Assembly (NCBI RefSeq): GCF_021018895.1
Contig: NC_079381.1
Span: 11,231,001-11,295,000 of the forward strand
DNA from: Seriola aureovittata
Lineage: Eukaryota; Chordata; Actinopteri; Carangiformes; Carangidae
Direction: 5' to 3'
Length of the DNA: 64,000 nt
Shown: piece after piece, positions 1 to 15,556 of the stretch
How the letters are laid out: each line of letters opens with the position of its first letter
Numbering within the stretch: position 1 is the stretch's first letter
Position numbers and translations under genes: made by a program
The notes under the pieces: generated by a model
Seen by the model: only the letters and a program-made list of their open reading frames with translations
Databases searched by the model: none
What the model was told of the DNA's origin: nothing

Positions 1-1340
1 ACAAAAACTGTCGGTGATACTGCACTCTCTGACAGCACTTTCTTTGTCAAGGCCTGCTGCCTTTGTCTGACAGGCTGTTCACGTTAATACCTCTTGTTAA
101 AGGGCTTACAGTGAATTAGGTTGTTAACACATATTGTGACACAGCTGTTGCATCAATTTTTTCTATTACAGCAAAGAAAACGAGGCTTGGTTGGCTTTGG
201 AAATTAATCTCTATATGCATTGGCTGAATTGTTTGTTTCCAGGGCGACTGGGTGCACATCCTGTCCTATATTTAGGCCAGGTGCCAAAAGAATGGTCAAA
301 TCAGTGAGAGAAAAAGTCGAGAGTGGCCACTCACTGGTTATTGGTTACTTTTTTAACACAGGTGCCTAGTTTATGCGAGTGTCATGATCAGCTGTACAGA
401 TAGAAATAGATATTCTAATATCCTAGATGGCTAATACTCTAACCATCACCAAAAATCAAAGTGTTGCAAAGACACTCACAGAAAGCTAAAAAATTAAGAA
501 AAAAATATTCCACAAGTTCCACTGGAAACAATGGTAAGAGAACAAACAACCTAAACATGAAGGATATTGCAGATATGGGGTGAGCAGTGATCTAGTAATA
601 GATAACAAATCAAACCCTTTTCTGTACTGACATTGTGTTTTTTTTTATATTTTGGTTGCAGTTTGCTTCAGTGCAACAGTTATCGTCAAAACTCAGCAGA
701 AAATGCAACCGCATTACATTGCAGATCATGAGATGCTGCACACATTACTGCTGGACTTTCAACACCACATGGAAGTGGTCATTTCTGTACATACTGTTCT
801 CTGGCTTCAGTCCAGCCACAGTGTGCATACAGGCAATGTGACGCTCTGGAGAAAGAGAGAAAAAAAACAAAAAACAACAACAAGCTGTCTGCTGAAATGT
901 TCATATAGACTGTGAATTTCTCCTTTCCTGCCTTTATCTACTGTCATGATAAATGTGTATTTACCAGTGTTCTTCAGCGAATATGATGCAATGGCTCCAC
1001 TCTTGCTTGTTGTGGTTGTCTACAATAATGACACATAACCTATGTACTTCAAACCTACTTTAACAAACAGTTTGCATTCTTCATTGAGACATGCATACAG
1101 GTTCTATGTGGCTGTACTGATCATCATCTCATCTCCACATGGATTAAAACTGCTCTGTGGACATACAGTAGTGTAATTTTATAGTCATCATATATGTATA
1201 TGATTTTTCTGTATGGGAGCTTTCAGGTTCAGCTGTTGAAATATTGAACATTGACTCTTGTCATACGGTACGTTTCTGTGTCAAGAGTCAGCTATTTTTG
1301 TGATTGGTGCAATACATTATTTACATTATGCATGTATCTG
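1..1340. other. Non-coding DNA, nothing recognised
   Basis: I see no exon with recognisable homology on either strand. The open frames (longest 87 codons near 652-915) have no familiar motif and end in low-complexity A-rich sequence. No RNA gene is apparent. Confidence 0.5.
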
Positions 1341-1348
1341 TATCCGTA

Positions 1349-1350
<2 letters not shown>

Positions 1351-1399
<49 letters not shown>

Positions 1400-1404
1400 T
1401 TATA

Positions 1405-1435
<31 letters not shown>

Positions 1436-1449
1436 ATACGTGTGTGTGT
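1351..1449. repeat. (TG)n microsatellite with a CG-alternating segment
   Basis: Almost pure TG dinucleotides, interrupted by a short TTATA break and followed by a GCGCGCG stretch near 1426-1432. This is alternating purine-pyrimidine DNA of the kind that can adopt Z-form. The open frames through it, with poly-Cys/Val or poly-His/Thr products, are artefacts of the repeat. Confidence 0.97.
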
Positions 1450-1605
1450 CAAGGAGTAATTATGGAGAATAAAGGCCTGGTTGTACAGAGTGAAACTGTG
1501 GGTTTTGAAGTGAGATGGGAGATGCTTTTCTGTTTGGCTGAGCAGACTCAATGGTCCTATTCAGCCAGCCCCCTTACTGCCCATTGTCCTCCCACCACGA
1601 GCCCT

Positions 1606-1606
<1 letters not shown>

Positions 1607-1647
<41 letters not shown>

Positions 1648-1655
1648 ACACACAC
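1607..1655. repeat. (CA)n microsatellite
   Basis: About 24 CA units with one CATA interruption, about 150 bp after the TG tract at 1351-1449. The two complementary tracts therefore form an inverted pair. Confidence 0.97.
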
Positions 1656-3080
1656 TGCTGTAGGGACTCATTGGAATAGGAGTGGAGGCCTGGAGGAGAA
1701 AGAGAGATGGAGTATTGGGGGATGAGGGAGCTCCTGCTGAATCTGAGAGTTGTTAGGGGAGGGTGGTGAAGTGAGGAAGAGAGGTGATCTGGTGGAAGGA
1801 AACATTGTTGGATGGAGTTCTGGGATAGACAGAAAATTGTGATGCCTATACTGTTAAATGTAATCTTTAAACCTTTCTTAATATAGTTTTCCTGCAGGAG
1901 CTTGGTGTCTTACTGGTAGCGTCACTGCAAATACTCAAATAACCAAATTGTTTGATATGTTCTTTACTCTCAGTGTTTTTAAGTGCCAATCTTCAACCAA
2001 AGGAAAAACAACCCTGAGCTGTTCTTTAGCTGTAGTCACATGTCCTTGAGGTATTCTGTGACAACACATTAATAAATTGTCATTAAACTTAGAGGAGTCA
2101 TAACTATCTACGCCTTCGTCGATCTCTTGTGCATGAGTCCCCCTTTTTGGAACATGTTAATGTCAATTTGGCCATTAATGTCCTTAGTTTACAGAGGTCA
2201 AGAAAGCACGTGTTGTCACCATCTCCCTTAGACCTCTACTCCAGCAGTTAACCAGCTCCACACGACAGAGAGAACCCTCACACTATAGTCTGTGTACGAA
2301 TACAAAGTGGTCACACAATAGTCTGGCTAAGGCTATGAGGAATTCACACTCGTCAGGGGTTAATGATCGTCGACCATTGGTTAGGAACCCATTAAGCCAT
2401 TGATCTGGCTGCGTCTTTTATACCACCTGGGGAAAGGAATGTGCTGGGTCTCCTATTGTGTCTGTCTGTCTGCGAGTGTCACTGAGTGGTCATATACCCC
2501 CCCACCCCTGTGTGTGTGTGTATGTGTGTGAGTCAAAGAGAGGTCAGTCAAAGAAGAATGGGCCTGTGCATAGCACACTGTGCAGAGACAGTGGAAGGTT
2601 GAATATTCTTGAGGTCACTTGGTCAAGTGTCATATGATCTGGATTGACTTGAACCAAGGGCTAAGGTTTGCATGTGGATGGTAGGGACATGTCCCTATCA
2701 CTATTTTGGGAGGACAGAATTGTCCCTACCAATATTTGAGTAACTCTTTCGCACTATGTTTCGAGTGAAGTCATACTAGATCATTCCAATGTGCCCTCCA
2801 AGAGGCTACTCCAACACAACCAATTTAGGCATGATAGCATTTGATTGACTGAAAGGCTAGGGCTATCTGAAGGCTGACGTCGTATCAGAATATCACAGTG
2901 TTACCTAACGTCACCAGAAAAATATCAACTGATGTTATTTAACTATTTTAGCTAGCGTTAATTTGCAAGCTAATCCTGGCTTCTGTAGGTTAGCAGTCAG
3001 GTTGCTAATAGGAGTAAACATAAAATGTTGGATATATCAATGTATGAATTCAATTTCTGTCAAAAAATGAACATGTCAAC
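1656..3080. other. Non-coding DNA with a short palindromic repeat relic
   Basis: No coding exon was recognised. A perfect 16-bp palindrome, TAGGGACATGTCCCTA, sits at 2682-2697 and is followed by TTGTCCCTACCAATATTT-type sequence. This resembles the degenerate non-autonomous DNA elements common in fish genomes. A short TG tract lies near 2508-2530. The first degenerate array units appear after about 3080. Confidence 0.4.
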
Positions 3081-6000
3081 ATGAATACTGTGACTTTTTT
3101 ATGCCTTACTAGACTATGACGTTTTTGCGCATTTTTATGCCTATGACATTTTTTTCAAGTTTCTCTGACTTTTTATGACTTACTATACTAAGACCTTTTT
3201 ATGAATATTCATTCCTTAATATAGTATGACGTTTTTAGGACTTTTTATGCCTTACTTTACATTGATGTTTTTATGACTTTTTATGTCTTACTATACTATG
3301 ACATTTTTAGGACTTTTTATGCCCTACTATATTATTATTATTTTTTTTAATAGTCTTTTTATGATGTTTTTATACCTCAATACAGTATGCCATTTTTTAT
3401 TTTTTGCCATACTATACTATGTCGTTTTTCTTACTTTGCAGGCATTAATATACTATGACATGTGTATACCTGGCCCTATTTTTGTCTTTTTTCAATTTAT
3501 TATGCCTTAAAACACTATGCCATTTTGTCACTTGTTTTGACATACTGTAATGTGTCGTTTTTCTCACTTTATTGGCATTAATATACTATAACATGTGTAT
3601 AACTTAATATATGAGGACGTTTTTTGATGTTTTTAATGGCTTAAAACACTATGCCATTTTTACGCTTTTTTTGCCATACTATACTATGGCGTTTTTTCAC
3701 TTTTTTTGCCATACTATAATGTGTCGTTTTTCTCACTTTATAGGCATTAATATACTATGAGATGTGTATACCTCACCATATTATGATGTTTTTTTACGTT
3801 TTTATGCCTTAATATACTATGCCATTTTTTAATTATTTTTGCCATACTATACTATGTTGTTTTTTCACTTTTTTTGCCATACTATACTATGTTTTTCTCA
3901 CTTTATGGGCATTAATATACTATGACATCTGCATACATTACTATATTATGACGTTTTCTGATATTTTTATGCATTAAAACACTATGCGATTTTTTCACTT
4001 TTTTTCGCATCTATACTATGTCGTTTTTTTCACTTATGTTTGCCATACTATACTGTGTCATTTTTCTCACTTTATAGGCATTAATATACTATATCATGTG
4101 TATAACTTAACACATTATCACCCTTTTTCATGTTTTTATGCCCTAATATACTATGCGATTTTTTTTTTTTTTTGCCATACTATAATGTGTCGTTTTTCTC
4201 ACTTTATAGGCATTAATATACTATGACATCTCCATACATTACCATATTATGACGTTTTCTGATATTTTTATGCATTAAAACACTATGCGATTTTTTCACT
4301 TTTTTTCGCATCTATACTATGTCGTTTTTTTCACTTATGTTTGCCATACTATACTGTGTCATTTTTCTCACTTTATAGGCATTAATATACTATATCATGT
4401 GTATAACTTAACACATTATCACCCTTTTTCATGTTTTTATGCCCTAATATACTATGCGATTTTTTTTTTTTTTTTGCCATACTATAATGTGTCGTTTTTC
4501 TCACTTTATAGGCATTAATATACTATGACATCTCCATACATTACCATATTATGACGTTTTCTGATATTTTTATGCTTTAAAACACTATGCGATTTTTTCT
4601 TTTTTTTTTGCCACACTATACTATGTCGTTTTTCTCACTTTATAGGCATTAATATACCAGGACATGTGTATACATTACTATATTATAACGTTTTCTGATA
4701 TTTTTATGCCTTAAAACACTATGCCATTTTTTCACTTTTTTTGCCATACTATGATGTGTCGTTTTTCTTACTTTATAGGCATTAATATACTATGACATCT
4801 GCATACATTACAATATTATGACGTTTTCTGATATTTTTATGCTTTAAAACACTATGCGATTTTTTCTTTTTTTTTTGCCACACTATACTATGTCGTTTTT
4901 CTCACTTTATAGGCATTAATATACCATGACATGTGTATACATTACTATATTATAACGTTTTCTGATATTTTTATGCCTTTAAACACTATGCCATTTTTTC
5001 ACTTTTTTTGCCATACTATAATGTGTCGTTTTTCACTTTTTTTGCCATGCTATACTATGTCATTTTTCTCACTTTATAGGCATTAATATACTATGACATC
5101 TGTATACATTACTATATTATGAGGTTTTCTGATATTTACATGCCTTTCTGATATTTTTATGCCTTAAAAAACTATGCCATTTTTTCATTTTTTTGCCATA
5201 CTATACTATGTCGTTTTTTCACTTTTTTTGCCATGCTATACTATGTAATTTTTCTCACTTTATAGGCATTAATATACTATATACTATACATCTGTATACA
5301 TTACTATATTATGATGTTTACTGATATTTTTATGCCTTAAAATACTATGCCATTTTTTTTACTTTTTTTGCCATATTGTACTATGTGGTTTTTTCACTTT
5401 TTTTGCCACACTATACTGGGTCTTTTTTTTTTTTACTTTTTAGGCTTTAATATACAATGACATCTGTACACATTACTATATTATGACGTTTTCTGATATT
5501 TTTATACCTTATTATACTATGCCATTTTTTCATTTTTTTGCCATACTTTACTATGTCGTTTTTTCACTTTTTTTGCCATGCTATACTATGTCATTTTTCT
5601 CACTTTATAGGCATTAATATACTATGACATCTGTATACATTACTATATTATGATGTTTTCTGATATTTTTATGCCTTAAAACACTATGCCATTTTTTTTA
5701 CTTTTTTTGCCATACTATACTGGGTCTTTTTTCCTACTTTTTAGGCTTTAATATACAATGACATCTGTACACATTACTATATTATGACGTTTTCTGATAA
5801 TTTTATGCCTTAATACACTGTGCCATTTTATTCATTTTTTTGACATACTATACTATGTCGTTTTTTCACTTTTTTTGCCATGCTATACTATGTCGTTTTT
5901 TCACTTTTTTTGCCATGCTATACTATGTCATTTTTCTCACTTTATAGGCATTAATATACTATAACATCTGTATACATTACTATATTATGACGTTTTCTGA

Positions 6001-8990
6001 TATTTTCATGCCTTAAAACACTATGTCGTTTTTTACACTTTTTTTGCCAAACTATATTGTGTCGTTTTTCTCACTTTAGAGGCATTAATATACTATGACA
6101 TCTGCACACATTACAATATTATGACGTTTTCTGATATTTTTTGCTTTAAAACACAATGCGATTTTTTCTCTTTTTTTTTGCCACACTATACTATGTCGTT
6201 TTTCTCACTTTATAGGCATTAATATACCATGACATGTGTATACATTACTATATTATAACGTTTTCTGATATTTTTATGCCTTAAAACACTATGCCATTTT
6301 TTCACTGTTTTTGCCATACTATACTATGTCGTTTTTTCACTTTTTTTGCCATACTATAATGTGTCGTTTTTCTCACTTTATAGGCATTAATTTACTATGA
6401 CATCTGTATACATTACTATATTATAACGTTTTCTGATATTTTTATGCCTCAATAAACTATGCCATTTTTTCACTTTTTTTGCCATACTATACTATGTCGT
6501 TTTTTCACTTTTTTTGCCATACTATATTGTGTCGTTTTTCTCACTTTAGAGGCATTAATATACTATGACATCTGCACACATTACAATATTATGACGTTTT
6601 CTGATATTTTTTGCTTTAAAACACAATGCGATTTTTTCTCTTTTTTTTTGCCACACTATACTATGTCGTTTTTCTCACTTTATAGGCATTAATATACCAT
6701 GACATGTGTATACATTACAATATTATAACGTTTTCTGATATTTTTTGCTTTAAAACACAATGCGATTTTTTCTCTTTTTTTTTGCCACACTATACTATGT
6801 CGTTTTTCTCACTTTATAGGCATTAATATACCATGACATGTGTATACATTACTATATTATAACGTTTTCTGATATTTTTATGCCTTAAAACACTATGCCA
6901 TTTTTTCACTGTTTTTGCCATACTATACTATGTCGTTTTTTCACTTTTTTTGCCATACTATAATGTGTCGTTTTTCTCACTTTATAGGCATTAATTTACT
7001 ATGACATCTGTATACATTACTATATTATAACGTTTTCTGATATTTTTATGCCTCAATAAACAATGCCATTTTTTCACTTTTTTTGCCATACTATACTATG
7101 TCGTTTTTTCACTTTTTTTGCCATACTATATTGTGTCGTTTTTCTCACTTTAGAGGCATTAATATACTATGACATCTGCACACATTACAATATTATGACG
7201 TTTTCTGATATTTTTTGCTTTAAAACACAATGCGATTTTTTCTCTTTTTTTTTGCCACACTATACTATGTCGTTTTTCTCACTTTATAGGCATTAATATA
7301 CCATGACATGTGTATACATTACAATATTATAACGTTTTCTGATATTTTTATGCCTTAAAACACTATGCCATTTTTTCACTGTTTTTGCCATACTATACTA
7401 TGTCGTTTTTTCACTTTTTTTGCCATACTATAATGTGTCGTTTATCTCACTTTATAGGCATTAATTTACTATGACATCTGTATACATTACTATATTATAA
7501 CGTTTTCTGATATTTTTATGCCTTAAAACACTATGCCATTTTTTCACTGTTTTTGCCATACTATACTATGTCGTTTTTTCACTTTTTTTGCCATGCTATA
7601 CTATGTCATTTTTCTCACTTTATAGGCATTAATATACTATAACATCTGTATACATTACTATATTATGACGTTTTCTGATATTTTCATGCCTTAAAACACT
7701 ATGTCGTTTTTTACACTTTTTTTGCCATACTATAATGTGTCATTTTTCTCACTTTATAGGCATTAATATACTATAACATGTGTATAACTTAATATATTAT
7801 GAAGTATTTTGATGTTTTTAGGCCTTAATAAACTATGCTATTTTTTCACTTTTTTTGCCATACTATACTATGTTGTTTTTTCACTTTTTTTGCCAAACTA
7901 TATTGTGTCGTTTTTCTCACTTTAGAGGCATTAATATACTATGACATCTGCACACATTACAATATTATGACGTTTTCTGATATTTTTTGCTTTAAAACAC
8001 AATGCGATTTTTTCTCTTTTTTTTTGCCACACTATACTATGTCGTTTTTCTCACTTTATAGGCATTAATATACCATGACATGTGTATACATTACTATATT
8101 ATAACGTTTTCTGATATTTTTATGCCTTAAAACACTATGCCATTTTTTCACTGTTTTTGCCATACTATACTATGTCGTTTTTTCACTTTTTTTGCCATAC
8201 TATAATGTGTCGTTTTTCTCACTTTATAGGCATTAATTTACTATGACATCTGTATACATTACTATGTTATAACGTTTTCTGATATTTTTATGCCTTAATA
8301 AACTATGCCATTTTTTCACTTTTTTTGCCATACTATACTATGTCGTTTTTTCACTTTTTTTGCCATACTATATTGTGTCGTTTTTCTCACTTTAGAGTCA
8401 TTAATATACTATGACATCTGCACACATTACAATATTATGACGTTTTCTGATATTTTTTGCTTTAAAACACAATGCGATTTTTTCTCTTTTTTTTTGCCAC
8501 ACTATACTATGTCGTTTTTCTCACTTTATAGGCATTAATATACCATGACATGTGTATACATTACAATATTATAACGTTTTCTGATATTTTTATGCCTTAA
8601 AACACTATGCCATTTTTTCACTGTTTTTGCCATACTATACTATGTCGTTTTTTCACTTTTTTTGCCATACTATAATGTGTCGTTTATCTCACTTTATAGG
8701 CATTAATTTACTATGACATCTGTATACATTACTATATTATAACGTTTTCTGATATTTTTATGCCTTAAAACACTATGCCATTTTTTCACTGTTTTTGCCA
8801 TACTATACTATGTCGTTTTTTCACTTTTTTTGCCATACTATAATGTGTCATTTTTCTCACTTTATAGGCATTAATTTACTATGACATCTGTATACATTAC
8901 TATATTATGACGTTTTCTGATATTTTTATGCCTTAAAACACCATGACATTTTTTCACTTTTTTTGCCATACTATACTATGTCGTTTTTTC

Positions 8991-11900
8991 ACTTTCTTTT
9001 TGTCATACTATAATGTGTCGTTTTTCTCACTTTATAGGCATTAATATACTATAACATGTGTATAACTTAATATATTATGACGTATTTTGATGTTTTTAGG
9101 CCTTAATATACTATGCCATTTTTTCACTTTTTTTGCCATACTATACTATGTTGTTTTTTCACTTTTTTTGCCATACTATACTATGTCGTTTTTTTCATTT
9201 TATAGGCATTAATATACTATGACATGTGTATACCTGACCATATTATGTTGTTTTTAATGTCTTTATGCCAAAATAAACTATGATTTTTTTTCGCTTTTTT
9301 TGCCATAGTATAATGTGTCGTTTTTCTTACTTTATAGGCATTAATTTACTATGACGTGTATACATTACTATATTATACGTTTTCTGATATTTTTATGCCT
9401 TAAAACACTATGCCATTTTTTCACTTTTTTGCCATACTATACTATGTCGTTTTTTCACTTTTTTTGCCATACTATAATGTGTCGTTTTTCTCACTTTATA
9501 GGCATTAATTTACTATGACATCTGTATACATTACTATATTATAACGTTTTCTGATATTTTTATGCCTTAAAACACTATGCCATTTTTTCACTGTTTTTGC
9601 CATACTATACTATGTCGTTTTTTTCATTTTTTTGCCATACTATAATGTGTCATTTTTCTCACTTTATAGGCATTAATTTACTATGACATCTGTATACATT
9701 ACTATATTATAACGTTTTCTGATATTTTTATGCCTTAAAACACTATGCCATTTTTTCACTGTTTTTGCCATACTATACTATGTCGTTTTTTCACTTTTTT
9801 TGCCATACTATAATGTGTCATTTTTCTCACTTTATAGGCATTAATTTACTATGACATCTGTATACATTACTATATTATGACGTTTTCTGATATTTTTATG
9901 CCTTAAAACACCATGACATTTTTTCACTTTTTTTGCCATACTATACTATGTCGTTTTTTCACTTTCTTTTTGTCATACTATAATGCGTCGTTTTTCTCAC
10001 TTTATAGGCATTAATATACTATAACATGTGTATAACTTAATATATTATGACGTATTTTGATGTTTTTAGGCCTTAATATACTATGCCATTTTTTCACTTT
10101 TTTTGCCATACTATACTATGTTGTTTTTTCACTTTTTTTGCCATACTATACTATGTCGTTTTTTTCATTTTATAGGCATTAATATACTATGACATGTGTA
10201 TACCTGACCATATTATGTTGTTTTTAATGTCTTTATGCCAAAATAAACTATGATTTTTTTTCGCTTTTTTTGCCATAGTATAATGTGTCGTTTTTCTTAC
10301 TTTATAGGCATTAATTTACTATGACGTGTATACATTACTATATTATAACGTTTTCTGATATTTTTATGCCTTAAAACACTATGCCATTTTTTCACTTTTT
10401 TGCCATACTATACTATGTCGTTTTTTCACTTTTTTTGCCATACTATAATGTGTCGTTTTTCTCACTTTATAGGCATTAATTTACTATGACATCTGTATAC
10501 ATTACTATATTATAACGTTTTCTGATATTTTTATGCCCTAAAACACTATGCCATTTTTTCACTGTTTTTGCCATACTATACTATGTCGTTTTTTCACTTT
10601 TTTTGCCATACTATAATGTGTCATTTTTCTCACTTTATAGGCATTAATTTACTATGACATCTGTATACATTACTATATTATAACGTTTTCTGATATTTTT
10701 ATGCCTTAAAACACTATGCCATTTTTTCACTGTTTTTGCCATACTATACTATGTCGTTTTTTCACTTTTTTTGCCATACTATAATGTGTCATTTTTCTCA
10801 CTTTATAGGCATTAATTTACTATGACATCTGTATACATTACTATATTATGACGTTTTCTGATATTTTTATGCCTTAAAACACCATGACATTTTTTCACTT
10901 TTTTTGCCATACTATACTATGTCGTTTTTTCACTTTCTTTTTGTCATACTATAATGTGTCGTTTTTTCACTTTATAGGCATTAATATACTATAACATGTG
11001 TATAACTTAATATATTATGACGTATTTTGATGTTTTTAGGCCTTAATATACTATGCCATTTTTTCACTTTTTTTGCCATACTATACTATGTCGTTTTTTT
11101 CATTTTTTTGCCATACTATACTATGTTGTTTTTTCACTTTTTTTGCCATACTATACTATGTCGTTTTTTTCATTTTATAGGCATTAATATACTATGACAT
11201 GTGTATACCTGACCATATTATGTTGTTTTTAATGTCTTTATGCCAAAATAAACTATGATTTTTTTTCGCTTTTTTTGCCATAGTATAATGTGTCGTTTTT
11301 CTTACTTTATAGGCATTAATTTACTATGACGTGTATACATTACTATATTATAACGTTTTCTGATATTTTTATGCCTTAAAACACTATGCCATTTTTTCAC
11401 TTTTTTGCCATACTATACTATGTCGTTTTTTCACTTTTTTTGCCATACTATAATGTGTCGTTTTTCTCACTTTATAGGCATTAATTTACTATGACATCTG
11501 TATACATTACTATATTATAACGTTTTCTGATATTTTTATGCCTTAAAACACTATGCCATTTTTTCACTGTTTTTGCCATACTATACTATGTCGTTTTTTC
11601 ACTTTTTTTGCCATACTATAATGTGTCATTTTTCTCACTTTATAGGCATTAATTTACTATGACATCTGTATACATTACTATATTATAACGTTTTCTGATA
11701 TTTTTATGCCTTAAAACACTATGCCATTTTTTCACTATTTTTGCCATACTATACTATGTCGTTTTTTCACTTTTTTTGCCATACTATAATGTGTCATTTT
11801 TCTCACTTTATAGGCATTAATTTACTATGACATCTGTATACATTACTATATTATGACGTTTTCTGATATTTTTATGCCTTAAAACACCATGACATTTTTT

Positions 11901-13010
11901 CACTTTTTTTGCCATACTATACTATGTCGTTTTTTCACTTTCTTTTTGTCATACTATAATGTGTCGTTTTTCTCACTTTATAGGCATTAATATACTATAA
12001 CATGTGTATAACTTAATATATTATGACGTATTTTGATGTTTTTAGGCCTTAATATACTATGCCATTTTTTCACTTTTTTTGCCATACTATACTATGTTGT
12101 TTTTTCACTTTTTTTGCCATACTATACTATGTCGTTTTTTTCATTTTATAGGCATTAATATACTATGACATGTGTATACCTGACCATATTATGTTGTTTT
12201 TAATGTCTTTATGCCAAAATAAACTATGATTTTTTTTCGCTTTTTTTGCCATAGTATAATGTGTCATTTTTCTTACTTTATAGGCATTAATTTACTATGA
12301 CGTGTATACATTACTATATTATAACGTTTTCTGATATTTTTATGCCTTAAAACACTATGCCATTTTTTCACTTTTTTGCCATACTATACTATGTCGTTTT
12401 TTCACTTTTTTTGCCATACTATAATGTGTCATTTTTCTCACTTTATAGGCATTAATTTACTATGACATCTGTATACATTACTATATTATGACGTTTTCTG
12501 ATATTTTTATGCCTTAATACACTATGCCACTTTTTCATTTTTTTGCCATACTATAATGTGTCGTTTTTCTCACTTAATAGGCATTAATATACTATAACAT
12601 GTGTATACCTGACCATATTATGTTGTTTTTAATGTCTTTATGCCAAAATGAACTATGCATTTTTTTCACTTTTTTTGCCATACTATACTATGTCGTTTTT
12701 TCACTCTTTAGGTTTTAATATACTATGACATCGCCATACATTACCATATTATGACGTTTTCTTATATTTTTATGCCTTAAAACACTATGCCATTTTTTAA
12801 CTTTTTTTGCCATACTATACTATGTCGTTTTTTCACTTTTTTTGCCATGCTATACTATGTCATTTTTCTCACTTTATAGGCATTAATATACTATGACATC
12901 TGTATACATTACTATATTATGACGTTTTCTGATATTTTTATGCCTTAAAACACCATGACATTTTTTCACTTTTTTTGCCATACTATACTATGTCGTTTTT
13001 TCACTTTCTT
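8991..13010. repeat. Higher-order repeat block, period about 970-1066 bp
   Basis: A variant marker in the array (CACTTTCTTTTTGTCATACT instead of the usual CACTTTTTTTGCCATACT) recurs at 8991, 9961, 10932, 11937 and 13003, spacings of 970, 971, 1005 and 1066 bp. Each block also carries the GACCATATTATGTTG segment and the CTTAATATATTATGACGTAT segment in the same order, so blocks of several 168-bp-type units were copied together. Confidence 0.85.
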
Positions 13011-15556
13011 TTTGTCATACTATAATGTGTCGTTTTTCTCACTTTATAGGCATTAATATACTATAACATGTGTATAACTTAATATATTATGACGTATTTT
13101 GATGTTTTTATGCCTTAATATATTATGCCATTTTTTCACTTTTTTTGCCATACTATACTATGTTGTTTTTTCACTTTTTTTGCCATACTATACTATGTCG
13201 TTTTTTTCATTTTATAGGCATTAATATACTATGACATGTGTATACCTGACCATATTATGTTGTTTTTAATGTCTTTATGCCAAAATAAACTATTATTTTT
13301 TTTCGCTTTTTTTGCCATAGTATAATGTGTCGTTTTTCTTACTTTATAGGCATTAATTTACTATGACGTGTATACATTACTATATTATAACGTTTTCTGA
13401 TATTTTTATGCCTTAAAACACTATGCCATTTTTTCACTTTTTTGCCATACTATACTATGTCGTTTTTTCACTTTTTTTGCCATGCTATACTATGTCATTT
13501 TTCTCACTTTATAGGTATTAATTTACTATGACGTGTATACATTACTATATTATGACGTTTTCTGATATTTTTATACCTTATTATACTATGCCATTTTTTC
13601 ATTTTTTTGCCATACTATACTATGTCGTTTTTTCACTTTTTTTGCCATGCTATACTATGTCATTTTTCTCACTTTATAGGCATTAATATACTATGACATC
13701 TGTATACATTACTATATTATGACGTTTTCTGATATTTTTATGCCTTAATACACTATGCCATTTTTTACACTTTTTTTGCCATACTATAATGTGTCATTTT
13801 TCTCACTTTATAGGCATTAATATACTATAACATGTGTATAACTTAATATATTATGAAGTATTTTGATATTTTTATGCCTTATAACACTATGCCATTTTTT
13901 TACTTTTTTTGCCATACTACACTATGTCTTTTTTTTCACTTTTTTTGCCATACTATGATGTGTCATTTTCCTCACTTTATAGGCATTAATATACTATAAC
14001 ATGTGTATAACTTAATATATTATAACGTTTTCTGATATTTTTATGCCTTAAAACACTATGACATTTTTTCACTTTTTTTGCCATACTATACTATGTCGTT
14101 TTTTCACTTTCCTTTTGTCATACTATAATGTGTCGTTTTTCTCACTTTATAGGCATTAATATACTATGACATGTGTATAACTTAATATATTATGACGTAT
14201 TTTGATGTTTTTATGCCTTAATATACTGTGCCATTTTTCACTTTTTTTGCCATATTATACTATGTCGTTTTTTCACTTTTTTTGCCATGCTATACTATGT
14301 CATTTTTTTCATTTTATAGGCATTAATATACTATGACATCTGTATACATTACTATACTATGATGTTTTCTGATATTTTTATGCCTTAATACACTATGCCA
14401 CTTTTTCATTTTTTTGCCATACTATACTATGTCGCTTTTTTCACTTATTTGCCAAACTATACTGGGTTGTTTTTCTCACTTTATAGGCATTAATATACTA
14501 TGACATGTGTATACCTGACCATATTATGTTGTTTTTAATGTCTTTATGCCAAAATGAACTATGCATTTTTTTCACTTTTTTTGCCATACTATACTATGTC
14601 GTTTTTTCACTTTTTAGGTTTTAATATACTATGACATCGCCATACATTACCATATTATGACGTTTTCTGATATTTTTATGCCTTAAAACACTATGACATT
14701 TTTTAACTTTTTTTGCCATACTATACTATGTCGTTTTTTCACTTTTTTTGACATGCTATACTATGTCATTTTTCTCACTTTATAGGCATTAATATACTAT
14801 GACATCTGTATACATTACTATATTATGATGTTTTCTGATATTTTTATGCCTTAAAACACTATGCCATTTTTTTTACTTTTTTTGCCATACTATACTGGGT
14901 CTTTTTTCCTACTTTTTAGGCTTTAATATACAATGACATCTGTACACATTACTATATTATGACGTTTTCTGATCATTTTATGCCTTAATACACTGTGCCA
15001 TTTTTTTCATTTTTTTGCCATACTATACTATGTCGCTTTTTCACTTTTTTTGCCATGCTATACTATGTCGTTTTTTCACTTTTTTTGCCATGCTATGCTA
15101 TGTCATTTTTCTCACTTTATAGGCATTAATATACTATGACATCTGTATACATTACTATATTATGATGTTTTCTGATATTTTTATGCCTTAAAATACTATG
15201 CCATTTTTTTTACTTTTTTTGCCATATTGTACTATGTGGTTTTTTCACTTTTTTTGCCACACTATACTGGGTCTTTTTTTTTTTACTTTTTAGGCTTTAA
15301 TATACAATGACATCTGTACACATTACTATATTATGACGTTTTCTGATATTTTTATACCTTATTATACTATGCCATTTTTTCATTCTTTTGCCATACTATA
15401 CTATGTCGTTTTTTCACTTTTTTTGCCATGCTATACTATGTCATTTTTCTCACTTTATAGGCATTAATATACTATGACATCTGTATACATGAGTATATTA
15501 TGATGTTTTCTGATATTTTTATGCCTTAATACACTATGCCACTTTTTCATTTTTTT

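Noticed and set aside
652..915. 87-codon open frame at the window start
   Set aside because: Ends in A-rich low complexity and lacks recognisable homology; an acceptor-like TTGCAG before it was not enough.
3984..8538. Recurring 77-80 codon open frames with near-identical products
   Set aside because: They are the tandem array read in a frame that stays open because the unit is a multiple of three. The products are Phe/Tyr/His-rich and carry no motif.
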